DNA of 64,000 nucleotides, from positions 62,001-126,000 of the forward strand of contig NZ_CP102847.1 of assembly GCF_013307435.2 (NCBI RefSeq). The letters run 5' to 3'. Both the position numbers and the translations under genes were made by a program. Of the stretch, positions 17,587 to 26,226 are shown piece by piece. Position 1 is the first letter of the stretch, and each line of letters opens with the position of its first letter. The notes below the pieces were generated by a model. The model searched no databases and had not been told where the DNA came from. It was given only the letters and a program-made list of their open reading frames with translations. Source of the DNA: Microvirga terrae. GTDB taxonomy: Bacteria; Pseudomonadota; Alphaproteobacteria; Rhizobiales; Beijerinckiaceae.

Positions 17587-18498
17587 TCAGCGCAGTTCCT
17601 CCCAGAACGGGCGATTTCCACACCACGCGATGTAATCGGCCATACCGTGATCATCTTCCTCGTTGAGGTTATGCTCGGGGAAAGACTCTTCACGGGGCTC
17701 GTGGGATCGGTCGACTGTGAAGTCTGGCTCGCCGGCAAAGCGCGAAACCTTCACAACGAGTACCTTGCGGAGCCAGATAAAGCCGTGATCGTCGTCCGGG
17801 TGCGTGCGTTCCACGTATCGTCCCCAGAGAAGATGGAGGCCTGCCTCTGTCTTGAGTTCGGCGGCGTACTCTTCGAGCGACTTTGCGGCGGCGAATTCCT
17901 TGTTCGACTTCCACAACTTGCCTGCGTTTTGCAGGCGCCCGTGTGCCCCATCAATGATGTCAGCCACCTCGAGGCCTGCCTCCTGACTGGAAGGCTTGCG
18001 AATGACGAGACGCATATTCGAAGTACCAAGGGCCTCGGCAAGAGCCTCCCATGATTCCGGGACGCTCAGCGGGAGAGGGAAGGCGGACATCGCCCTGCGC
18101 AACCTCTCAACCTTGGCCTGCTTCCACCTCCGGTGGCCCTCGGCACGGCGCTTCGCGATCTCTTGGCGGGCTGGCCAGTCAAGGAAGACCAGGTCCTCGA
18201 CATTGCAGCGGAGGCTCGTAGCCAAGGCCATGGCGTCAGCGATCGTGATGGCATTCCGCCCGCGATTGATGTTGCCGAAGGCGGTCGGCTGCTGGCCGAT
18301 TTCGTCCATCAACTGTGCCTTGGTGAGATAATCCTTCCCACGACTGGGCCTGCGACCGGCCAAGCCGTTTGATGCAAGCGCCACGTAGCCCTCATACCGG
18401 TCCTTGAGAGCTCCTGGAATGGGCATGACGCGACCGGATCTTGGCGGGTTCTTGGGCATGACACGGGCACCCGAATGACTTCTAAGTGTTTGTAACAT
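17587..18498 (-). CDS. HTH-containing protein heading a three-gene operon
   Basis: A 303-residue protein. The start chosen is ATG 18498, preceded by GGGAGG at good spacing; a frame opening 33 codons earlier has no such site. Residues ~45-105 resemble an XRE-like helix-turn-helix (LTKAQLMDEIGQQPTAFGNINRGRNAITIADAMALA). The remaining ~200 residues are unfamiliar, with an acidic C-terminus (FPEHNLNEEDD). It is first in a leftward operon with two nuclease-like genes and faces a divergent operon across a region containing three direct repeats, which it may bind. The large extra domain suggests more than a simple repressor. Confidence 0.7.
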   Translation of the reverse strand: MLQTLRSHSGARVMPKNPPRSGRVMPIPGALKDRYEGYVALASNGLAGRRPSRGKDYLTKAQLMDEIGQQPTAFGNINRGRNAITIADAMALATSLRCNVEDLVFLDWPARQEIAKRRAEGHRRWKQAKVERLRRAMSAFPLPLSVPESWEALAEALGTSNMRLVIRKPSSQEAGLEVADIIDGAHGRLQNAGKLWKSNKEFAAAKSLEEYAAELKTEAGLHLLWGRYVERTHPDDDHGFIWLRKVLVVKVSRFAGEPDFTVDRSHEPREESFPEHNLNEEDDHGMADYIAWCGNRPFWEELR

Positions 18499-18610
18499 AT
18501 ATGGCCTCCCTCTCTTACAACCGGCCGCAACGATCATAGAATGAGAGTGCCAGATACGCTTCAGATCGTCCCAAACAGAACGGACGTCATTGTTCATGAT
18601 TTCAGCTCAA

Positions 18611-18660
18611 AACTGCACAGATCAAGCCGAAACTGCACAAATAACGGAAAAGCTGCACAA
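18611..18660. repeat. Three direct repeats spaced exactly 20 bp (iteron/operator-like)
   Basis: The 10-mer AACTGCACAG / AACTGCACAA / AGCTGCACAA occurs at 18611, 18631 and 18651, i.e. two helical turns apart, in the 311-base region between two divergent operons. Such same-face spacing suits cooperative binding of a dimeric regulator controlling both operons, or replication iterons. No replication initiator is adjacent. Confidence 0.75.
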
Positions 18661-18809
18661 GTTTCGGGTCGACCGCCCGTGTTCCTCGCTCCTGATTTTC
18701 CAAAAATTCCGCTGACGGTTTCCTAAAATACGGGTATTCATTTCCCAGTTTCGGAATGAAGGCTTGGTCTCTTTGCCCCATGTTGATTGGGTCAGAAGGA
18801 GACGAGGCG

Positions 18810-19190
18810 ATGGAAAGCATCGAAACGGCAACCGAAGAAATCACAATGACCCGACATGCACGCACGAGGTGCCAACAGCGTGGGATCCAGACCGAGGTAC
18901 TGAGGTTGGTTCTCGAGGAGGGGGATAGGGAGTATCACGCCGGCGAGGGAACCTTCGCCCTATCGCTATCCCATCATACGCTGGCTCAGCTGTCTTTCAG
19001 TGACATTCCGAAAGCGACTCTGGATCAAGCTGCCAACACGGTAGTGCTCATGGCCGACAACGGAAGCGTGGTCACGGTGGTCAACCACCAGACCTGGACT
19101 GGTCGATTTTACCGGGGAGCCAAACGCCACAATCCAAGGCGCCAGCGCCAAGGTCGATATGCCAAGCGTTATGGAGGGTCCGCCCGATGA
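18810..19190 (+). CDS. DUF4258-like small protein
   Basis: A 126-residue protein from ATG 18810, with AGGAG upstream (an earlier ATG at 18756 lacks one). The core TRHARTRCQQRGI, a central strand pair and SVVTVVNHQTWTGRF resemble the DUF4258 (RelE/BrnT-like) pattern. It ends in a very basic tail (RRQRQGRYAKRYGG) suggesting nucleic-acid contact. Its stop overlaps the start of the large unknown gene downstream by four bases. Whether it is a toxin, an RNase or a DNA-binding accessory cannot be told. Confidence 0.6.
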   Translation: MESIETATEEITMTRHARTRCQQRGIQTEVLRLVLEEGDREYHAGEGTFALSLSHHTLAQLSFSDIPKATLDQAANTVVLMADNGSVVTVVNHQTWTGRFYRGAKRHNPRRQRQGRYAKRYGGSAR

Positions 19191-20824
19191 GAGATGGTAA
19201 GGTCCCAAGCACCCCGTCGGTGAACCTGAAAATCGTTGCTGGACATAGTCAGCCGGACGAAGAGCAGCGTCAGCGTGCCGAGAAACAGCGCCACCGCTTC
19301 GAGGAGAGGCAGCTCGAGGCGATTCGACAGCGGATCGCAAGAAAGCCTCTGATGAAGAGGCGATCCGAGAGGCGTCAGGTTGCCAACAACCTGTGGCGGA
19401 TCCTTGAAAGTCTCGAAGCGGGCCAGCCCTCAATCAAGAGGAAGGACGTGCTCCAGGCCGCAGGCCAGGGTGGCGAGCATGACTCCACCAAACGCTTACC
19501 TCGGTTCGCCATCAATCCGGATCTTCAACCTGCAGAACAGGAGGAGCGCGCGGAGGCAGCGACCCAGGACATCCGAAAGTACCTGAAAATTGCACGCACG
19601 GCCGCCAGGCTGGCGGGTCACTTAGAGGAGGATGCGTTTCTACGCCAACTGGTCTCCGGCACCAGCTTCTTAACAGGAGTTTTCGACGATACGGCACTTG
19701 AGAGTTCCGACGAGGATCTTATCCAGCATACCTGGGATGACCTGGAGATAGCTCTCGAGATGGCCTCTCGTGCAATGGTCGATCGCCTTCACCTGAACGA
19801 TCACTTGATCAAGGCGCAGCACATTCGATTGAGGCGCAACCTGACCGGTGCATGGGAGTCGAGCACCCGTGGCACTATCGATTCGATCCTTGCTCCTCAA
19901 GCAGTCAGGGACGGGGATCTGCCCCCCTGCCCTTCAGTCTTCCTCGGAGTCGTTTCCGGCTTTGATCCTGCGCCATGCCAAGTCTCAATAGAACTCAGCG
20001 ATGCATACGGTGACCTCGCGGACGACTTGAAGGGCCGACTGATAGATGCCGGACTTTCAAGCCGGACCTTCGAAGCCAACGCTCACCCTGTTTTTTGGGT
20101 TTGGCTCGAGCTTGGTCCATTCGGCCCTGGCGGCCGGATCATCCCGGCGTTCCGCCTGAAGGCACGTACGCTTCTGGTGTCTGCCGAGACCGTGGACGAT
20201 TATCAGGACTTCGGTGCTGGTGCGGGCTGCATCAGCGGTCAGCTGTTCGGCGAAATCGACGAGACCCTGCCTACAGACGGATCCGCAGCCTTCGTAAGCA
20301 CGGAACGGTACGATACCTTTGGGGCGGCGGCGTTCGATCCTGAGACAGAATCAATGGTCGGCATCCACTTGTACGTGACCCTAAATCCGGGCTCTGAGTG
20401 GCTTGAGCGATATGCCGCAAGCTTGCACGGAGAGACACCTGGGTTCGACTCGTCGCTTATCCTGTCGATCCAGGATCCCAGACGCACAGTCCTTCAAGCC
20501 CCGATCTCCGAGGGATGGCTTAACTTCCACGGGAGCGGAATCCGCCAGAACCTGAAGGTATTCTGCTATTCCACCGTCCAAGCCATGCGCGAAACTGGAC
20601 AAAGCTCGCGGCCAGCAGAGATCGGCTCCATTACGCCCTTCGATCCGCGAAGCCTAGTGGCAGCCATCGAGCGTTCCCTCTTTATGGCTCCTGACGCGGC
20701 AAGACTGGACCGGCTTCTTGAGACGTCCGCTCGCGAGTTGGCAGACGAGCTGGATGCCGTGCTTGCAGCTTGGGATCAAGAACGCAGCCGAAGGCTTAGC
20801 GCCTTTCTGGCAGACTACACATGA
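19187..20824 (+). CDS. Large hypothetical protein
   Basis: A 545-residue protein with no recognised domain. The first ~75 residues are highly charged and helical (EEQRQRAEKQRHRFEERQ), likely a coiled coil. Residues 70-220 are helical, and the remainder looks alpha/beta with a helical C-terminus. No membrane segments, Walker motifs or nuclease motif were found. It is translationally coupled (ATGA) to the DUF4258-like gene and divergent from the HTH/nuclease operon, which suggests one functional module. Function unknown. Confidence 0.65.
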   Translation: MRDGKVPSTPSVNLKIVAGHSQPDEEQRQRAEKQRHRFEERQLEAIRQRIARKPLMKRRSERRQVANNLWRILESLEAGQPSIKRKDVLQAAGQGGEHDSTKRLPRFAINPDLQPAEQEERAEAATQDIRKYLKIARTAARLAGHLEEDAFLRQLVSGTSFLTGVFDDTALESSDEDLIQHTWDDLEIALEMASRAMVDRLHLNDHLIKAQHIRLRRNLTGAWESSTRGTIDSILAPQAVRDGDLPPCPSVFLGVVSGFDPAPCQVSIELSDAYGDLADDLKGRLIDAGLSSRTFEANAHPVFWVWLELGPFGPGGRIIPAFRLKARTLLVSAETVDDYQDFGAGAGCISGQLFGEIDETLPTDGSAAFVSTERYDTFGAAAFDPETESMVGIHLYVTLNPGSEWLERYAASLHGETPGFDSSLILSIQDPRRTVLQAPISEGWLNFHGSGIRQNLKVFCYSTVQAMRETGQSSRPAEIGSITPFDPRSLVAAIERSLFMAPDAARLDRLLETSARELADELDAVLAAWDQERSRRLSAFLADYT

Positions 20825-20960
20825 TCCTCGGGTCACACCCAATTACCTGAAGCGGTACACAGCGAGACGGGGGATCTCCGGGATGTACTCCTTGTCGACA
20901 CTAAGCCCTGTTTCGCGAACTCTACCCTAAACACCAGCCGAGCATGAGACCACAGGGTCT

Positions 20961-21290
20961 AGCGTCCGCATTGCTGTGATCGACATCGATCACTACAAGG
21001 CCATCAGCGACACGCACAGGCACAATGGGGGCGGCACCGCTCTTCGCCATTTCACCAAAGCCTGCCCCGGGAGAGTGTGGGACAGGACACCCTGAGCCGG
21101 ACGAGAGGCGAGGGGTTCCATCTGGTCCTCCCCGGCGTGGCCACGGTCATGCCATGGACATTCATTGACAGGATCAGGAATGAAACTCCTCCTGCCGCCA
21201 AGCTTACTCGGGACAGGGTCGACCTGCCTTACACCTTCAGCGCCGCCATAGCCAACCGATGGGCGCTGCCCAGTGGAGACCGTCCATCCA
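20961..21290 (+). pseudogene. Decayed GGDEF (diguanylate cyclase) domain fragment
   Basis: Frame-shifted remains of a GGDEF domain. One frame near 20970-21060 reads VIDIDHYKAISDTHRHNGGG, matching the DIDHFKxxNDxxGH region. Another frame near 21085-21140 reads RTRGEGFHLVLPGV in place of the RxGGEEF signature, and PYTFSAAIA follows near 21230. The signature is degenerate and the frame broken, so no active enzyme is made. Confidence 0.7.
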
Positions 21291-21393
21291 GCCATTTTGG
21301 CGTTCCGTTCGAAGGGTGTCCGATCCATTTCTCTATTGGAGCCAGGATGGCGGATGAAAATGGACGAACTTCATCTAAATCAATGGGTTAAGT

Positions 21394-21435
21394 ACTTCAT
21401 TTTGGGCGTTACTTACTTCAGTTTGGACGTTACCT
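21394..21435. repeat. Two adjacent 21-bp direct repeats
   Basis: Two head-to-tail copies (21394-21414, 21415-21435) share ACTTCA.TTTGG.CGTTAC with three to four mismatches. The 21-bp period is two helical turns. No gene is adjacent; possibly an iteron or operator remnant. Confidence 0.65.
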
Positions 21436-21657
21436 CTCGTCCATCCTCCGCATCAAGTTGGCCCATCGGAGCCTTCCATCGCCAGATTGGTTTATCCATC
21501 ATGGCGGGGATAGGGCGGTTCGGGTGTTTTTGGATTGAATGAAACCGTCGGGATGGTGTCTGTCACGCACCGATTTTCGCCATTTGGGTGATCCAATTGC
21601 CATCCAAACTCTCCCATCTCTCTCCATCCAAAAAATGGTGGGTTTCATCGACAATCC

Positions 21658-22800
21658 GTGGGGAAGTTCCTAAAAAATGTGGGGGAAATCGCCCGGAACG
21701 TGAGAAAAACTTCAGATTGTTCATGCACTTATTGAGGGCGTCAAAATCCTGAATATATTGAATAGATGGACGGCCTCGACCGAGAGAGTCGGCTCAGCCA
21801 TCAGCCCTCCCCTCGCCATCATTGAATGATCGGCGGATTATCATGGATGGCTCCATTGGGATGGATGGCGCCTCCATCGCTCGGTGTCCCACCGAGGGGC
21901 GTGTGAGGGTTGGGTACGAAAACATGCCTTGACCTTCGAAGGACCTGCCAACGATCGTTTTGGTTTGCCAATGGCCGAGGCCGGATTGACCCGTCCCGCA
22001 ATGAGGCGAGTCCGCACAATTAATCGGATCATTAAAGTCCTACGCCCCAAACCGATAAGCCATCCGCGCCGGATGGATCCTCAAATGGAAAATCCGTCAA
22101 TCGTCACGTGCCTGCAAGGCCAGAAAAGAGGCGTAGAGACCCCAAACCGGACAAACGAGCGGAGTTCTTGCCTCTGGCCAATTGAGCCGCTCTGCTCGGC
22201 ATAACCGGCGGTTCTAGGCGGTACCCGACGATGCATCGCCTTGATAGTGGCAGGACTGACTTGGCCGAGGCTTAGACACGCAAAGCTTCCGTCCAGCGGG
22301 ACTCATCTAAGCAGTTCGACAGGCCTGTCGGCCTTTGAGTGAGAGATAGGATTCCCTCCGCCGAAGCTAGTCCCTGTCCGTCGGGCACCGTCCCAACCAG
22401 GCTCGGGCGACTTCACTTGCCGCGACATTCGCCCTTGGCGGGCGGATTTTGACCGCTCGCTAAGGCCATGCCGTAAGGAGGGTTACCCTCTCGTACATTC
22501 GGCGATTCCACACTGGCCCGTGAAACACGGACCGATCTGCCTGATAAAGACGCTCGCCCAGGTCCGACGAGTGTCTGAGCCGAACCGTCTCTACCTCCGC
22601 CCATTCTTGGATTGGCTCGTCGGATGGGGGTTGGGGGATTGAAAATGGCATCTCCGCGGCTCCCATTTTTGGCCCTGACGAACATTCCAAGCTTATTCTA
22701 TATATTCATGATCCTGGCGCATCCCGTAACGCGCTGAAATATCTAAGCTTTATCTCACACTCCGGGCGATTTCCCCCACAGATTGCCGGAACTTCCCCAC
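21658..22800. repeat. Long imperfect inverted repeat framing about 1 kb without genes
   Basis: Perfect inverted blocks pair 21678-21697 with 22761-22780 (20 bp) and 21658-21670 with 22788-22800 (13 bp). A 14/15 match pairs 21750-21764 with 22694-22708. The spacing from the 20-bp block to the inner block is 53 bases on both sides, so the arms align without net gaps. Looser similarity continues outward to about 21610 and 22850. Inside the right arm, an 18-base unit (CCCCACAGATTGCCGGAA) is directly repeated at 22774 and 22795. No credible gene lies between the arms. Candidates are a replication/partition site or the ends of a decayed element. Confidence 0.75.
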
Positions 22801-22868
22801 AGATTGCCGGAAAAATTCGCCATTTTCCGGATGGAGGAAAATGGAGAGCTATAGACGGCTATTCTGAA

Positions 22869-22912
22869 TTGACAGCGGGGGAATGAGCCCGTACATACCG
22901 TACATATGTACG
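22869..22912 (+). promoter_or_regulatory. Promoter with overlapping palindromic operator for the RHH gene
   Basis: A perfect -35 (TTGACA, 22869-22874) is followed after 17 bases by TACATA (22892-22897). The -10 overlaps repeated half-sites CGTACATA at 22890 and 22899, the second being part of a perfect 14-bp palindrome CGTACATATGTACG (22899-22912). This is the textbook layout for autorepression by a ribbon-helix-helix protein, the product of the gene starting 22 bases downstream. Confidence 0.65.
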
Positions 22913-22933
22913 TATAAACCGGAGATAGCTACG

Positions 22934-23536
22934 GTGCCGCCGGCCAAAAGCGAGCGCTTCGAACTGCGGGTGGAAGCCGATCTCATGAATCGTATTGACC
23001 AGTGGCGCTCAGCCCAGGCTGATCTGCCTTCTCGGGCCGAAGCGATCAGGCGTCTGACGACGATTGGGCTTAGTACCCAAACAACCCGACAATCCTTCAT
23101 GGCTATGAAGTTTCAGATCATAGTGGCTGCCTTAACAAACGGGCCCGGTGTAAGGCTCGATGATGCTTACGTCTTCGCTTGGGATCGGGACGTCTATCCG
23201 TATTTCCATGAGGGCACACCGTGGCACAAACCGTTCAGGAATGATTTCGCTGTCACGAATGATCTGATGCACGAGCTGCTGGTCTACCTCGACAGAAAAT
23301 GGCGCGACGGCACTGTCCCTCTAACCTTCTATGAACTTGAGAGCACATTCGGGGTGGGTGGGCGCGGCTCGGGATGGGATCGATTAGCACTGATCGGAGC
23401 GTGCCGATACGCCTACCTAAGCGGAGCATTTGACCAAAACTTCTGGCACCAGCTTGTGGCTCCCGCAGAACATCCTACAGAGGCCAGTGAAATTACGGAC
23501 CCTTTCGAACGTGAGCGCGGCATTCATCTGATGTAA
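22934..23536 (+). CDS. Ribbon-helix-helix DNA-binding protein with C-terminal domain
   Basis: A 200-residue protein from GTG 22934. An upstream ATG (22883) would lie before the predicted transcription start and read through the operator, so it is rejected. Residues ~6-45 form a ribbon-helix-helix (FELRVEADLMNRIDQWRSAQADLPSRAEAIRRLTTIGL), typical of ArcA/CopG-type repressors. The remaining ~150 residues are unrecognised and aromatic-rich. It probably represses its own promoter, and perhaps also the Abi-like gene 182 bases downstream. Small low-GC operator DNA upstream supports this. Confidence 0.78.
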   Translation: MPPAKSERFELRVEADLMNRIDQWRSAQADLPSRAEAIRRLTTIGLSTQTTRQSFMAMKFQIIVAALTNGPGVRLDDAYVFAWDRDVYPYFHEGTPWHKPFRNDFAVTNDLMHELLVYLDRKWRDGTVPLTFYELESTFGVGGRGSGWDRLALIGACRYAYLSGAFDQNFWHQLVAPAEHPTEASEITDPFERERGIHLM

Positions 23537-23718
23537 CTTCATTTCGAACATGCCGCGTTTCAGATGTCCGAAAACGTATTTGGGTTTGGAATTTCAGCCC
23601 AAAAAATGAAACACCAGGTGAGGACTGGCCTGACCTGGTGCACAAGAAACGGTGTCGATGGCGCTTAGCAAAGCCAGTGGGGCCGGTTCGACTGCTTGAG
23701 CGAGGTTATCGGATCTCT

Positions 23719-24795
23719 ATGGCCGAAAGTCAAGTTCCTTATCCGTATCAGCCTGCCCAGCTGCAGGCCATCAGAGCCTCCATTTCCGAACCAAGATTCG
23801 CGACCTACCTCGAGAAAGCGGGCAATCACGAGGAATATGCCCTCGCTCTCTATCTGTATAATGCAAGGGTCGCAAAGGCGTTCCTGTACCCGTTGAGCGT
23901 GGTCGAGGTTACGCTGCGAAATGCCGTCGACGAGATTTTGGTTCGGAAGTTCGGGACAAGCTGGCATCGCGAGGACGCGTTTCGCAATCAGACCCTAACG
24001 CCGGAGGGGCTAGCGACCTTGGACAAGGCGATTCAGCGGGCGGGTCAGAATTCGGGGCGCGACCAGGTGGTCGCAACGCTGACTTTCGACTTTTGGTCGA
24101 ACCTGTTCAGGTCTGAATATGGCAATCTCTGGCGCACGACGGTCAACATTGCATTTCCGAACCTCGTACACGGTGAGAGCCGACAGGACATCCAGAACCT
24201 CGTCAAACCAATCAATGCCTTCCGCAACCGTGTCGCCCATCACGAACCCGTTCTCGACATGAACGTGACCGATATCTATGCCAAGACAGTGCGGCTCGTG
24301 ACATTGCGTTGCACCCAGACTGCGGAATGGATGAAGTATCACACAACCTTGAATGCAGTCATCCGAACAAGACCGAAGCGCGATGGCGGAGTGGCAGTAC
24401 CGCTGGCATCAAAGCTCGACTCCGGATTCGTCGAAGTGAAGCATGACACGACTCTCATGGAGATCGTCGGCAACGTTGACGCAAAGCGTCCTGCGATCGT
24501 TTGCACCGATGACATCGGGGCACCGGTTGCTGCCTTCACGGTGCTGGACGTAACGCACTATCTGTCCATGAAGTCAAAAGAGTTGGATGGCCTGATCGCT
24601 CTCAACGAGCACCGAGTTTCACATATGCTCGACGGTCTCGATCTGGCTGGCCGCTGGATCCGAATGGATGGAGAAATCGCTCTCGCAATTGCGATTAAAG
24701 AGCTTCAAAAGCCACGAGTTCAAGTCCTTGTCGGCGTGGACGCAACGACTGGTAAGACAATGGGCACGATCGTGCGTGCCCACCGCCGATACTGA
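23719..24795 (+). CDS. Abi-like (AbiD/F-type) putative abortive infection protein
   Basis: A 358-residue protein from ATG 23719 (a longer frame opens at 23638 without a good ribosome site). The N-terminal ~220 residues match the Abi-like pattern: ALALYLYNARVAKAFLYPLSVVEVTLRNAVDE near the start, and FRNRVAHHEPV around residue 175. The latter has the R-x4-6-H arrangement of HEPN-type RNases found in Abi proteins. The C-terminal ~130 residues are unrecognised. It follows the RHH regulator, suggesting a regulated defence pair. Phage-triggered RNA cleavage is a family-based inference. Confidence 0.72.
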   Translation: MAESQVPYPYQPAQLQAIRASISEPRFATYLEKAGNHEEYALALYLYNARVAKAFLYPLSVVEVTLRNAVDEILVRKFGTSWHREDAFRNQTLTPEGLATLDKAIQRAGQNSGRDQVVATLTFDFWSNLFRSEYGNLWRTTVNIAFPNLVHGESRQDIQNLVKPINAFRNRVAHHEPVLDMNVTDIYAKTVRLVTLRCTQTAEWMKYHTTLNAVIRTRPKRDGGVAVPLASKLDSGFVEVKHDTTLMEIVGNVDAKRPAIVCTDDIGAPVAAFTVLDVTHYLSMKSKELDGLIALNEHRVSHMLDGLDLAGRWIRMDGEIALAIAIKELQKPRVQVLVGVDATTGKTMGTIVRAHRRY

Positions 24796-24940
24796 GATGA
24801 CTTCTTGGTTAGATGGCTATCTAAGCATGGGTTTCAACATTGGGATTGAGTGTCTGATAGGTGAACTCAACCTGCTTTAGAAGCTAAGTCCTATATAGCT
24901 TCCTTTTCTTTGTACTGACTTCGCGCCCGACATGAACAAT

Positions 24941-24965
24941 GTCCGATAATTTTTAGTTATCGGAC
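24941..24965. repeat. Perfect 9+9 bp inverted repeat
   Basis: GTCCGATAA and TTATCGGAC are separated by TTTTTAG in the gap after the Abi-like gene (24796-25183). No T run follows, so it is more likely an operator or a bidirectional terminator-like stem. The rest of that gap holds nothing recognised. Confidence 0.55.
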
Positions 24966-25183
24966 ACCGGCTTGATCCAACACTTACCCGGCAGCAGTGC
25001 GGCACCGGAGCTGCCCTTGAAGCTCGCATTGCATATCCTGCTAAAAATTGCAGAAGCCCTCCTGACAGGAGCACGGAATAGTTCGTTTGATTATCCACAG
25101 TTCAGCGTAAGCACGCCAATTCTACTGAGGAACTCGCAACGCAAGCTGTGTTATACATGACTTCAATGAAACGGAGTGCGCAC

Positions 25184-25447
25184 ATGTCGGCGTTTGGAGT
25201 AGTGCATGCCACCGAGGGACTTATCAATGGGCTCGCGATGGGTCTCGCTGCAAGCGGCCGTCCCGCTCCAACCTACATTGAAAGCGACCGAGCCATCCGT
25301 GCGGTCGGCGGACTCGTGAAAGAGTTAGAAATGGAAAGAGCCGCTGTAACAGCTCTTGAAAGTGAGAATGCTCAACTGAGACTGTTAGTAGAGGACTTGA
25401 TGGCACAAGTTCTCAGGCTGCAGCACGAGATTTCAGAGTGTAGATAG
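25184..25447 (+). CDS. Small coiled-coil hypothetical protein
   Basis: An 87-residue protein from ATG 25184 with GGAG seven bases upstream. Residues ~45-87 form a probable coiled coil with heptad-like Leu/Val spacing (LVKELEMERAAVTALESENAQLRLLVEDL). The N-terminus is Gly/Ala-rich. No family is recognised. Its 3' end overlaps the convergent neighbour by 35 bases. Small coiled-coil proteins of this sort occur on alphaproteobacterial plasmids without known function. Confidence 0.6.
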   Translation: MSAFGVVHATEGLINGLAMGLAASGRPAPTYIESDRAIRAVGGLVKELEMERAAVTALESENAQLRLLVEDLMAQVLRLQHEISECR

Positions 25448-26069
25448 ACTCGCCACCAGTTCCAACGAGAGCATTCGTTCGGGCCATTAGTTCGTTGGTT
25501 TCCGCGAGTAAGGCCTTTGCCCTTGCAGATGACCGATTAGACGCGGCTTCACGACGGGTCATATCCATTCCGGTGTTAGCACGCCATTGTTCCGCCGCCA
25601 TGTAAACGGCAGCGACCTTTGGCCTGCGCTCAGTAAGCTCAGCCTCGGTTAGAGCCTTGAGGCGAACGGATGGCCCGGTAAGCCACATTTCGATCTCCTG
25701 AGGATGACGGATTGCCAGCGTATCGAGCTCAGCTGGGCGTGCTTGCTTGATCTTCAGTCGCTCACGCAAAGTGAAACCCGCGAGTGACGGCTCGGGGCCG
25801 GCTTTACCGCCAGTCTTCCATATAGCCCATCGCCTGACTGCGTCGAAACGCTGTATGGTCGTCCACACTTCAACGGGTCGCCGATCGAGCGAAGACCGCT
25901 GCGAACGAGCCTCAGCGAGAGCTCCCTCGGCGACATCGCCCGTGATGTCTTCGGGTTGAGGATGAACGAAGCCAAAGGCCTCAAGGATAGGCCGAATTGT
26001 CTGGATAAATGCGTTCCAAACATGACCAAAGAACCCAAAGATCGACGCAATAAAACTGAGAATCTTCAT
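25413..26069 (-). CDS. Hypothetical protein with N-terminal hydrophobic segment
   Basis: A 218-residue protein from ATG 26069, with CAGGAG seven bases upstream. Residues 2-25 are hydrophobic/aromatic (ILSFIASIFGFFGHVWNAFI), a probable membrane anchor. The rest is charged and helical, with a C-terminal Ala-rich region. It is convergent and overlapping with the small coiled-coil gene. No recognised domain; possibly a membrane-associated accessory protein. Confidence 0.6.
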   Translation of the reverse strand: MKILSFIASIFGFFGHVWNAFIQTIRPILEAFGFVHPQPEDITGDVAEGALAEARSQRSSLDRRPVEVWTTIQRFDAVRRWAIWKTGGKAGPEPSLAGFTLRERLKIKQARPAELDTLAIRHPQEIEMWLTGPSVRLKALTEAELTERRPKVAAVYMAAEQWRANTGMDMTRREAASNRSSARAKALLAETNELMARTNALVGTGGESIYTLKSRAAA

Positions 26070-26226
26070 CTGGCAGCTCCTGTATCTGCGCAGCATTGCG
26101 CCTCATCCAGAGGATGCGCTCTACTCATGCAAACCAGAAGGCCAAACCTCGCATCTGCGATGAAACCGACCTGAGGTCACTGGTTCCTTTCACGCATTCC
26201 GCTGATGCTGGTCGCGAGGAGAAATC

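Noticed and set aside
20961..21290. Active diguanylate cyclase
   Set aside because: Frame is broken and the GGEEF signature reads RGEGF; only a remnant.
21884..22685. Short frames between the arms of the inverted repeat as transposase remnants
   Set aside because: None shows DDE or HUH motifs or family resemblance; the element type remains unknown.
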